A DNA stretch of 64,000 bases from Steromphala cineraria (Eukaryota > Mollusca > Gastropoda > Trochida > Trochidae), in assembly GCA_916613615.1 (NCBI GenBank), contig OU744736.1:55913205-55977204 (forward strand), given 5' to 3'. The notes beneath the pieces are model-generated. The model had not been told where the DNA came from and searched no databases. It worked only from the letters and a program-made list of their open reading frames with translations. Position numbers and translations under genes: made by a program. Position 1 is the stretch's first letter. Each line of letters begins with the position of its first letter. Positions 1 through 11,900 of this stretch are shown here, piece after piece.

Positions 1-34
1 ACACTGTTCATTGAGAGCAGTCGTCTCCTACGAC

Positions 35-400
35 TCAGTACTTTGGTTGATGGTGTGGAGAGTTTGACTGACTGCTATTCTCTGAGAAACGACGAGGTTG
101 GGGCTTGATGCGCTCCTCGGGCCGGGTGAGCATCCACAGGAGATCCTTGAACTGGGTTGGCCAGCGGTAGGTGAGCGCCACCTGCAGCCAGTGTGGGAGA
201 AGGGACTCGTCGTGACCCTCGAACAGAACCGGTACGAAGCGTGAGCTCGACCCATGATGCTCGTACTCCTGTTGCATCAGTCTGTAGATGTAGCGTGTGT
301 GCAGCTGGTTCTCGGGCACTGGTGCACTCTGGGAGGAAGTCTCCTGCGCTGTGACCTCCATCTTGTATTTCGGGGACGGACACACCAGGATGAAGTCAGA
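35..400 (-). CDS. CIKS-like 1, terminal exon (C-terminal half of SEFIR and stop)
   Basis: Begins SDFILVCPSPKYK after a GTTCCAG acceptor, then TRYIYRLMQQEY, RFVPVLF and LPHWLQVALTYRWP, the most conserved blocks of Act1-type SEFIR domains. It ends PHHQPKY with TGA at 35-37. About 35 residues follow the domain, rich in Arg, Ser and Gln. The 3' untranslated region runs off the left edge of the window. Confidence 0.92.
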   Translation of the reverse strand, partial: SDFILVCPSPKYKMEVTAQETSSQSAPVPENQLHTRYIYRLMQQEYEHHGSSSRFVPVLFEGHDESLLPHWLQVALTYRWPTQFKDLLWMLTRPEERIKPQPRRFSENSSQSNSPHHQPKY

Positions 401-2856
401 CTGGAACATGGCAAGAGATTGGTCAGTTTGTGAAAGGATAGAAGTTCATAGCTTAGTTATTTTATATCTGTATCTCTAAAGTCAGATTAGGGAGTTTGTC
501 AAAGAATATAGAAGTACATTGCATATTTATTTTAAATCTGTATCTGTAAAGTCAGGTTGTGAGATAACAAGGGATAGAGTCAGTTTGTGAAAGGAAAAAA
601 GTTCATTGCATATTTATTTTAAACCTGTATCTGTAACGTCAGGTTGTGAGATAACAAGGGAAAGAGTCAGTTTGTGAAAGGATTAAAGTTCATAGCTTAG
701 TTATTTTAAACCTGTATCTGTAACGTCAGGTTAGGGAAAAGGAAATAGAAAGAATATAGAAGTACAAAGCATAGTTATTTTATATCTGTATTAAAATCAG
801 ATACGAACACAACAAAGGATAGACTCAGTTTGTGATTGGTTATTAAATAACATAGTATAGCTACATAACTTACATGAGATAGGAGATGACACATTCAGAC
901 AGAGGCTGAGAGAGGCAAAAGCAAAGAATGAGCCAAGAAATCATCTCAAATGGATAAAGTCATAATGAGCTTTTGCCCAGATAGCATTCATATGTTGGGC
1001 CAACATTGAACCAACATTATCGATTTCGTTGGCCCATAGTTGCAACCCTAACGATGGGCCCATTTGGACATGCTCATCGGCTCCACGTTGGCCCATAATG
1101 TTGGTTTTATGTTGGCCCAATGACAGATAATAAACAAACTATGGTGGCTCACATCTGGCCCATCATTATGATAATGTTGGTATTTAATTGGTTCAATGTT
1201 GGCCCAATGAAAGATACTCTACGGACTACAATGGCCCACACTTGGTCCATCATTATGATATGATTGTTGTTTAGTTGGCCCAATGTCATATTATGCCCCG
1301 TGTTCCGTGGTTGCCTTCGTTTACCTTAGTAACTTAAATACAAAGAACAAAACAAGTAAACAAATTAGATATTTTAATGGGGTAAATATTTTTTTGGTCA
1401 CATGAACTTTTGTATGCTATGCTGGCCTGATTTCCAAAACTTGTTGACATCAGTTGTAATTTGTTCCTTACAGGTTCTTGTGCACGTGGTCTGCTCCTGA
1501 AATAAATATATAAAACTATAACAATATAAATCACTTTAGAAATAGTACAGTAACTTAAAAATTTAATGGATGAGGGCAAAAACTAGCCATATTCCTACTG
1601 ATATAATTGAATATGAGAAAATGTTATATAGTGTAGTACATTGTATTGAAAAGTACTGTATGGTTTGTCAAAACATATAACAATACACATAACAGTAAAG
1701 TCATATGACAGTCACACAGTAAACGCTATAAAATACATAAACATTGTAAAATCATATCATCATATACATGTACTCAAAATGAGATGTAATTTTCTAGAGC
1801 TACAGAAACTTTAGTCTTGCGACTGATCATGCTAATACTATGACAATTTATATAATCTATTACCAAATAGCCTGATGAACTACATAGCTAATGAGCATTT
1901 TCAGAGATTTTTAATCAACAATTTTTTAATTAATTAATTTTAATTTGCCAACTTGTCAAGCGGTATCAACAAATAAATTTAACGCAAGAAGAAATCACAA
2001 CCCTTAATCGTTGGGCCAATGTTGGGTCAATGTCAGACAAGAAAATTTAATAAGACGTACGGTACATAAATAAATATATATAAATAAACTATTGAAAACA
2101 ATATCCTTTATAAAAAATTTCACCCCTTTCCTGTGTAATGCTTAATTGTTTTTAAAATAGTCACATTCAATGTATTGTAAAATATTCACATTATACGAAT
2201 GTATGATTAGCTTGACTGCCATTAAGAAAGTGAACCTTTTAACAAATTTTCATGTATTTCAATAAGTCATAAACTGAGGTTATTTTCAAAATGGCAAACA
2301 TAATGTGAAAACCATGTTCACAAAACGGGTAACATTAAGTGGGTAGCAAAATTGAATACTCACTGCTTTAAGGAATCCAGAAATGTTGCCGTCGTCTGCT
2401 TTTTGACTGTCCTGCAGAGCTATGTGACAAGCAGGTTTCGAATCCAGTAGTTGTCATTAAAATCTTCAGATCATTATCCAGTGGCATTTAAAAAACTGTT
2501 TAAATCTTTATCCTATTAATATATTACTTTAATTTACTCCATATTAATTCAACACAAAATTAAAGGTACAAAACAATGGCTATAAAATAGATGTCATTTA
2601 CAACGTTTGCCCAACGTTGGGCTGACGTTATGAAACAACATACAAATGATAACACAATTGTGAAATCTTTCATACGTTGGCCAATCATCGGACCAACTAT
2701 TATAAAACAACCATTGTATTTACGTCATTATGATTTCGTTGGGCCAACGTTTTCAAATCGTGGGCCAACCAACCAACCATATCCAGATGTTGGCCCAACA
2801 TACCCTTGCTATCTGGGTGTAGGTGCATTTGGAGAATTTACTCAGAGACAAGGATC

Positions 2857-2915
<59 letters not shown>

Positions 2916-5900
2916 GACTCAACAAGACTAGACAGAGTCTAAACATAGATTAGACAGGCAGACAGACAGAAGGATTAAATTGACGTCATAAAACTTACTA
3001 AGAGGAGACACAAATATGATAAGACAGAGACACACAAGGGAGATAACTGCAAGTGAACTGAATTCTTCTAACTTTTACCTGTACCTGGAGACAAACAGAC
3101 AGACACGGTGACAAGAAACAAAGACAATGAGAGAGAACTATAGAGAATGTGAGAGACACAAGGGTGATAACTCTGAACTGACACTCTCTAATCTCTGCTT
3201 TTGGGAGTGTGGCGATGTATCGGACAGAAAGACATACAGATAGAAAGAAGAAAATGAGAGAGAACTAGACAGAATGTGAGAGACAAGGGAGATAACTCTG
3301 AACTGACACTCTCTAATCTCTGCTTTTGGGAGTGTGGCGATGTATCGGACAGAAAGACATACAGATAGAAAGAAGAAAATGAGAGAGAACTAGACAGAAT
3401 ATGAGAGACACAAGGGTGATAACTCTGAACTGACACTCTCTAATCTCTGCTTTTGGGAGTGTGGCGATGTATCGGACAGAAAGACATACAGATAGAAAGA
3501 AGAAAATGAGAGAGAACTAGACAGAATGTGAGAGACACAAGGGTGATAACTCTGAACTGACGCTCTCTAATCTCTGCTTTTGGGAGTGTGGCGATGTATC
3601 GGACAGAAAGACATACAGATAGAAAGAAGAAAATGAGAGAGAACTAGACAGAATGTGAGAGACACAAGGGTGATAACTCTGAACTGACACTCTCTAAGCT
3701 CTGCTTTTGGGAGTGTGGCGATGTATCGGACAGAAAGACATACAGATAGAAAGAAGAAAATGAGAGAGAACTAGACAGAATGTGAGAGACAAGGGAGATA
3801 ACTCTGAACTGACACTCTCTAATCTCTGCTTTTGGGAGTGTGGCGATGTATCGACAGAAAGACATACAGATAGAAAGAAGAAAATGAGAGAGAACTAGAC
3901 AGAATGTGTGAGAGACAAGGGAGATAACTCTGAACTGACACTCTCTAATCTCTGCTTTTGGGAGTGTGGCGATGTATCGGACAGAAAGACATACAGATAG
4001 AAAGAAGAAAATGAGAGAGAACTAGACAGAATGTGTGAGAGACAAGGGCGATAACTCTGAACTGACACTCTCTAATCTCTGCTTTTGGGAGTGTGGCGAT
4101 GTATCGACAGAAAGACATACAGATAGAAAGAAGAAAATGAGAGAGAACTAGACAGAATGTGTGAGAGACAAGGGCGATAACTCTGAACTGACACTCTCTA
4201 ATCTCTGCTTTTGGGAGTGTGGCGATGTATCGGACAGAAAGACATACAGATAGAAAGAAGACAATGAGAGAGAACTAGACAGAATGTGTGAGAGACAAGG
4301 GCGATAACTCTGAACTGACCTCTTCGAACTTCTGTCTGTACCAGGAGACCCGGTCCTGCTGGTTGGGGAGAGTGGCGATGTATCGGTTGTTGATGTCCAC
4401 ACAGCAGGAGAAGCCGTTCTTCACGAGACAGTTGCAAAGAGACAGGACCCGCTGCAGGTGCTTTTTGTTGTCGTTGGAATACGTCACGAACACGCGGATG
4501 TGCTTGAAGGCTGCAACAGTTCAACAACTCTCTCAATATAAACCTTCTTGTTTTACACATGAATATGTCACGAATACACGGATGTGCTTGAATGATGTAA
4601 GAGTTTAACAACACCTTTATAAACATATAACAGCTATATGAAATTAACTGATACTTGACAGTTTTCTCAGAGGGATCTGCCGTGTAACATTATTAGTTAT
4701 TACATTCATCAACGGTGCACAGGTATATATATATCTTTATATCAGCCTCTGCTTGGTGATCTGCAACCAGGGTGAGCTGGACCAATCAGAGATAGAGATA
4801 CTTACATGAGGTAGGATAATAATGTTTCTGTAAAGAGAAATCTATTCAAAAGCTATTAGAATTGTATCTTACCATTAACCATGTGTGGAGTTGCATATCA
4901 TAATTGAATGTATTTTAAGCAAGATAAGAGCAAGACACCAACCTTTCCTAAACTCTGCAGGTTTCATATCAACAGGCATCGAGGTTGATTTGGTGAGTGA
5001 GTTGGGTTGGTTCCTCCGTAGTTCACTCATTGCCGTACCGTGACTACTCTGGGTCTTCACTCGAGGAAACGTCTTCGGGATGTCGCGCATTCCGTTCTTG
5101 GGTTTAGGATTTCCCTTCCCATAACCCATGTACGAGTTAGTATCGTACACATGTGCTTGCACAGTTCCTCGCTCATGTTTGACGACGTTTCCATTCTCGG
5201 TGCACGTGTCCTCAACCTTCTGATCTGCAACAATGTTTTTGAATTCTCGATCTGGTTGATACTCTGGTGGGAGTTTAGCGAGCCGCTGCAGTTTGGAGAT
5301 GGGGGGAGATGCTGACGAGCGGGGGTCCATCAGGTGATTGTTACGGTCAAGGTTGTTCACTAGATGGCGCTGGTCGGGGTTGTCTACCCGCTTCTTGATG
5401 ATAACCCGCATCTCCCCACCTGGTTGTTTGTTGTTCCTCTCCTCCGAGTGCTGCTGTGTGTACCCCGGCCGCCCCACCCTGCCGTGCCCTGGAGTCATCG
5501 AGATATACTCCATCTCTTCGGGCCCAGAGCCGTCTACAATTTCCTCCCGCCCGACGTCGATGCTCCCGGGGTGTCCCATGCTGTGGGGGTGCAGACTCAA
5601 CGAGTGCTGGTTCGTCTCCCCCCGCAGAATTGTCTGGGGTAGCTGGGCCGGGTCCTCCAGGTGACGCTCACCGGGCATGTCCTCCATGGACAGGTCCATC
5701 GGGGTGGGGCGGGTCTCGCTGTGAACCAGCATGCTGTCAGAGATAGGGCCCTGTATGTTGGGACAGTAGTGGTAGGGATACATCCCGTTGTGAGGGTGGC
5801 CAGGGTGGGACAGGTACAGTCCATTCATGGAGGGGTGGGTGACTGGCGGGGAGTGGTGTGGGAGGTTGAAGTGAGGGGGGTGGTGAGGATGGCTGACCGG

Positions 5901-8900
5901 CGGAGATTGGAGGGGGTGGCAGGTTCTCATGTGTCCGCCAGTCATGTTGTAGAGGCCGCTGTGGCAGCTGTACATCTGATTGGATAGGGCGGCACTCCAG
6001 TCATACGAGTGCTCCTCACCAGACCGTTGGCACTGATCGACTCCCCCAAATACTCCTCCCCCTAGCCCTCCACCGCCCCTCCCCCCACTCAAGTGTTGCT
6101 GGCGGGCCCGCTGCTGATTGAACTGCACCTCTGAAGCAAATATAACATGGCATGAACATGAGGAAACATCTTTGTGGAGGCATTTCTCTTTACATAACAT
6201 GAAATTAAAGCATGAGATAACATCTATATTACTTTGTCAACACTTACAGAGCCCTCCCAGTCGGTTATTATTAGCCCCCTCATCCCTTCACCTCTTCAAA
6301 TATCCAAAATAACTCCAAAGTCAAACATAAATATGCAAATATGTTTGGCTCTAGAGCGTCTCGAACATGAAACCTGAGTTTAAAAGGGTCTAACTACTGC
6401 ACCACAACCGCTTGGGTTTTATCGGTGATTCTTTTCCATTTTAACAGCAACTAGGAGAGCGATCTTGAAATGAAAATATGTGATATATTTAAGTACATAA
6501 GAAAGAGAAGAATGTTTGATGGAGAGCCTGCACGAGTTGTCTAACATAATACCTGACATGAAGTTACTTTCTCTATTACCAGGCATTGGATAATGATCTG
6601 TTTTACCTGTCTTGTATCTGTTAAGCACATCCAGGCATGAGATAATGATCTGTTTTACCTGTCTTGTATCCGTTAAGCACTTCCAGACATGAGATAATGA
6701 TCTGTATTACCTGTCTTGTATCCGTTAAGCACTTCCAGACATGAGATAATGATCTGTATTACCTGTCTTGTATCCGTTAAGCACATCCAGGCATGAGATA
6801 ATGATCTGTATTACCTGTCTTGTATCTGTTAATCACTTCCAGGCATGAGATAATGATGTGTATTACCTGTCTTGTATCTGTTAAGCACATCCAGGGCATC
6901 TTTCCGCTCCATCTCCTCCAGCGCTTCCCTGACCTGGTTTATGGACGCATTCTCCTGCTTGACATAGTCCTCCAACAAGAGCATCGTGCACGACTTGGTG
7001 TCCCCCTTCCTCGACTCCAGGAACTGTGGGTAAAATCATAGCTCATATACATTTTCATCTCAGTCAGTGTTTGAAATATATTTAGTCTTGACAAGAAATC
7101 AGGACATGTGCTTTCAAAACTCAGCCAGCCAACCTCAAAATTTGACAAGCTTAGTAACTCTTAAATGACAAGCCCCATCTGCAAAAATATACCTTTCAAG
7201 ACTTTTTTGGATGAAAGACGGATTTGGATGAAAGGGTTTTGTAAATGTAGATAACACCTTGCTGTGAGGGCCTTGTCAACGCTAACAAAGCCCTCCCAGT
7301 TGGTCGTTATCTACTTCTACCATTACTTCTTAGCAAAGTTAGATTGCACGATCCCTGATGTGGAAGGAAGTGAGGGAACTACGGTCGCACGGAGCGCTTG
7401 TTAATCGGCGTTACCGAAAACTACTAACCCTCCAGGACAACAATAGTCATGGTGCTTTGAGCATGAGCATGCTTTGTCATGGATATATCAGTGTATAAAA
7501 TAGATTTGAAACCTAGCCTGTCCTGAAAATTAATTGGTCAATTCCAAAGGGGAAAATAAAGAAAAAAATTGAAAAGTTACCAGTCCTGACCAAAAAGGAA
7601 CCAGTCCTGGCAAAAAGTAGCCAGTCAAGGACTGGCGGACGGGCTATATTTTATACACTGGATATATGCGCGGAATTAAAAACTATTATCCTACCTCATG
7701 TAAGAATCTTTATCTCTGATTGGTTCATGTGACCCTGGATAACTACTGATATCACCCTCTTGAGCGGGATGATAAATTATTTATACCCCGCCATGAACCA
7801 ATCACGTAAAAAGCGTGCAAATTGAACTTATTTATACCCCGCCATGAAAAAAGCGTGTATATTGAGCTCCTTGAAAAGTATGTTTCGTTGAATACATTGA
7901 TGTTACCTTTGCTCAAAAAATATGTAACTTTATGCAAACTAAAGTCAAAGTAATTGCAAGCTATATATATGCAAAACAACATACATGTATATTGCCATAA
8001 TAAGCTTATTAATCTTGGTGTTTAAAATGTTTCTTGTCCAAAAAAAATGTCAATATTGTGTCGCGGCTTTCTTGATCATTGCCTTAGCAGTTTTTAACTT
8101 TTTTAAATATGCGTTGTGTTTAAACATTCGGTAAGATAAATTCGTTATAACTTTCCGCTCGTTGCATAAAACCTTTCAAGGGAATAATAAATACCTATGT
8201 AACCCGCTAAGCAATGTTATAACTTATATTATAATTATATTAATGTATTTGTTCAATTTATGTTTGTTGGAAAGAAATAAATGTCTGCCCATATATTTCT
8301 TTCCAGTAAGTCTTTGCTACTCTTCATGGTGACAATTATAATAATAAAAAAGATCGTTTTAGATTTTAAAGTTGTTAACAACATAGATCTATTGCATCCA
8401 CTTCGGGAGATATCCCACTCCTACTACTACAGAGGATAATAAACGACCTTCGATGTTATACCTTTTTATTAAGTGAGTTAATGATTTTATAGGAAAAAAG
8501 TGAAAGCAAATTTTAGATATCTCACTCCTCCTCCGAGTTTAATAAAAACAGTATTAAATGGAAGGAAGATAAGATTCTGTTTATTACTTGCCCTTAAAAT
8601 CAAGAGAACTTGCTGACAATGTGCTGAACTAACATTTCAGCGACCCGGCATCCATTGTGACGGCAAGCTTATGATGTGACGTCCCAACAACACACGACTG
8701 TGACGTGACGTCATACGAGCTTTGTGGTATTACACTTGCCATATAAATAATTAAATATTACACTGTGCTATCTTACACGGGTGAGTAGTAAGGTTTGATC
8801 GCTTATGTGTGAAGTTAGATGGTCATCATGACCATTTCAAGACATTGATGACGAAATATACTTTATTACCTATATGGTGAGTCCTAACCAGTGATATATT

Positions 8901-11900
8901 TTCCAGTTGTGCACATGTGCATATTTCACTTTTGCCTAGCAACGATTGTTGTAGCGCGACTTCCCACAAATTTACGTCTGTGATGTCATAAAACAATTGT
9001 TCATGATGTAGCCAAACACCGCAAGGGAAGCATGCCGATTTCTGGATATTTCTAAGAGAATAAAATGTTATAGAACCGGTAATAAAGAAATTATCACCCT
9101 CGCAAGTGTGTCATTATACTGTCATATGACTTTCAAGAAACTCAGGCAAATTTCATGCAAAAAGTCATGACACACTTCTTGGGTTATTACTCTCTCTATA
9201 TATATGTATAAGATCTAGGCTGAACAAATATGACTGATCTCTACTGTACAGATATTGGTACCCCCCTTTTGGCCCGTGAAATCCATATTGTGAATATTTT
9301 CAAATTGTTTCAATTATTCTTCCTTAGTGGATCTACAACTTTGAACAGTTTCTTCATTTTTGTCACCAATAAAACACATATTGCTGAGTGTCTGTTAGGT
9401 TTTAGCTGACAACAATCAACCATGCACTTTACTACATTTACAAAATATTTGTAAAAATTTGAATCTAAGTTCATGCAAAATATTGTCCTCAAAATTTCTC
9501 TATCTTATAATGAATATCAGGGCCGGTATTCATAAAACTTTTAAGAATTTTCTTAGTTATATAACTAAGATTTCTTAAGAATTCTTAAGACTTAAGAAAA
9601 TTCTAAGAAGTTTTATGAATGCCAGCCCAGTACCAGAGTAAAATTTCACAAATGCCAACTATATTTGTTCTTCCCATTTCTAGAGACGGATCTACTTTGT
9701 TTGTTTGAAGGGAATAACTGTCAGCCCATAGACATAACGTCAAACTACATGATTTGACAATGATACTTTCCTCTTGAAGTAAGATAAATCTATTTTCACA
9801 ATATAGCACATACAAGAGAGGAGATTTAACTTCATTCTTGCATGATATTTAGATAGTAACAACTTTGAAAAACTTTGTCAGATTTTAGATCCCACTTTCT
9901 AGTATTGTTATTGTTGTCTGTCGGGATGTCACAGAGGAACTTACAAGAGACTCAAGCCTACAAAATATTTTATTTTCCATTTTACAGATAGTTTCATCAT
10001 CTTTCATAAAAAATTGAAATCAAGGATTTAAACATAAACTTACGTCTTCATCATACTCATAGAGAAGTTCATCGTCACGGAAATCCAAATCGAAGAATTC
10101 ACTTATCACATCTTCATCATCCATACTACACTATCTGAGCTCCACACACAGAACAGCTTCACACAGATCATGCAACAAACAGCATCCTCCAATATGGCTC
10201 CTCACATACCCATTCCAACACGAGCCAATCAGAATCACTTAAATATCCATTGCCAAAGTTGGATCCATATGCTTACAGCATATAAAAACAGTATGCTTTA
10301 AAGTGGCATATAAAAACAATGTGCCTTGAGATTAGAAGTAATATCAAAGGTAAACAGGTATCATAAAGCAATTAAAAGAGTTTAATCTGAAGCCGTGTCC
10401 ACAGATAGAAGTGTAATTACGGCCCGGGGCTGGTATCATTGGGAGATGACACCTCATTGGACCTCAGGCGAACTCTTCAACATGGAGGTAAGAAACAACT
10501 GCCCCTAATCTGAACTCAACCAATCAAGAGGCTTGACCTGAGAACTCTTCAACATGAAGGCTGAAAATGCCTCAGGCAACAGATTATTGAATAAACTCAA
10601 TAGGTAATAAATGTGTCTGACTTCATTTATAACTATTGAATACGTTTGCTTCTGATGCATTCTAAAAATAATCTAAATTAAAATTTCTGTGCTTATTAAT
10701 TTCATAATTTGTCAACAGAATGATTATAATAAAGTTTTTTAAGTACTATGTACAGATCTGTTATGATATGTCCACAAGTAAATCAGTTGTTTGTTCCTGA
10801 TGTGCAAACTTGTTTTGTGTAGTTATTATATATCAAATGGTAAAAATGGTTTATGATTAATATCATCATTACATGATCAAGAAATATACCTCTGATTTGA
10901 CAAGAGAAAGAGATTTAGTTCCACATTTTTCATATCTATAAAAGTCTATATTTCTCAATTTAGTTTCTGTAATGTATAAAAAATATTTTAAAATCCTGAA
11001 ATGCAGAATTTACACTTTTGCTGCCCATCTGTAAAGTTTGCAGGTCAACAGGTTATCCTGGGCTAGACCAATCGTTGGACAACAGAGAATAACATAGCTG
11101 CAAGCCAGCCAATCAGAAGGCAGATCTCGTTAGTCAGCAGGTCACACTGACATGTTATACCCCAGGGGTGAATAAATATCAATAATCACCTGTCAGTTTA
11201 ATTAAGTCTCTAATCCCTCAGGAGTTTCTTTAAAGGATATAAACTATGCCACTTTCTTATAAAACAATATTTTTATAACAAAGATAAAAAAAATCACTTA
11301 GAAATCAACACTTGTTTATGTATCAAAGAAAGCAAACGTTTTAAACTAAAAATAATTTGACACTGATTCTAAATTTCCCTTCACTTTTCTCTGTTAAAAT
11401 ATTTCTTAACAAATAATTATCAACAACAAAAGGCTTTTATGTTAAGGGAATGTGTAACATGGCAGTAAGTGTCTATGTGTATCCATGTAACTCCAAGCAT
11501 GTTTCCCATTTATAAGAGCAGCTACACAAATATATACATATATAGATATTATTACCCGAGGAAGTGTGTCATATGACTTTTACAAAACGAGTGTGAATTT
11601 TTGTATTAACCGAGCGAGAGCGAGGGTTATACACAAATTTGCAAGAGTTTCGTAAAAGTCATATGACACACTTATGAGGTAATAATTTCTTTATAACCGT
11701 TCCTGTTCCATTTTACCATCTTAGAAATATCCAAGAAACGGGCCGCGTCCCTTGCGACGGCCGGCTACAGTGACGTCACGAACAATGATCTTATGACGTC
11801 ACAGGCGAAAAAATACGGGAACTCGCGCTATAACAATCGTTGCTAGGCAAAAGTGATATGTGCACTAGTGCTCGTATTGAAAATATGTCACCACTTATTT

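Larger units (their letters stand above)
7024..10043 (-). other. Intron 2 of CIKS-like 1
   Basis: 3-kb AT-rich intron. It holds a short dimer of TTATTTATACCCCGCCATGA (7778 and 7830), the CRE-bearing element copy at about 8870-9190 and the palindromic element at 9520-9628. No further exon is supported. Confidence 0.7.

Noticed and set aside
3188..4608. Several minus- and plus-strand frames of 70-140 codons
   Set aside because: They run through the 125-bp repeat array; only the exon 5 part (4320-4510) has SEFIR homology and proper splice sites.
5338..5987. Plus-strand open frames opposite the CIKS-like 1 linker
   Set aside because: Shadows of the GC-richer coding exon on the minus strand; no homology and no splice context.
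6118..6200. Extension of the CIKS-like 1 linker frame upstream to an ATG at 6200
   Set aside because: The acceptor TTTGCTTCAG at 6131 joins the death-domain exon in phase, so the upstream part is intron.
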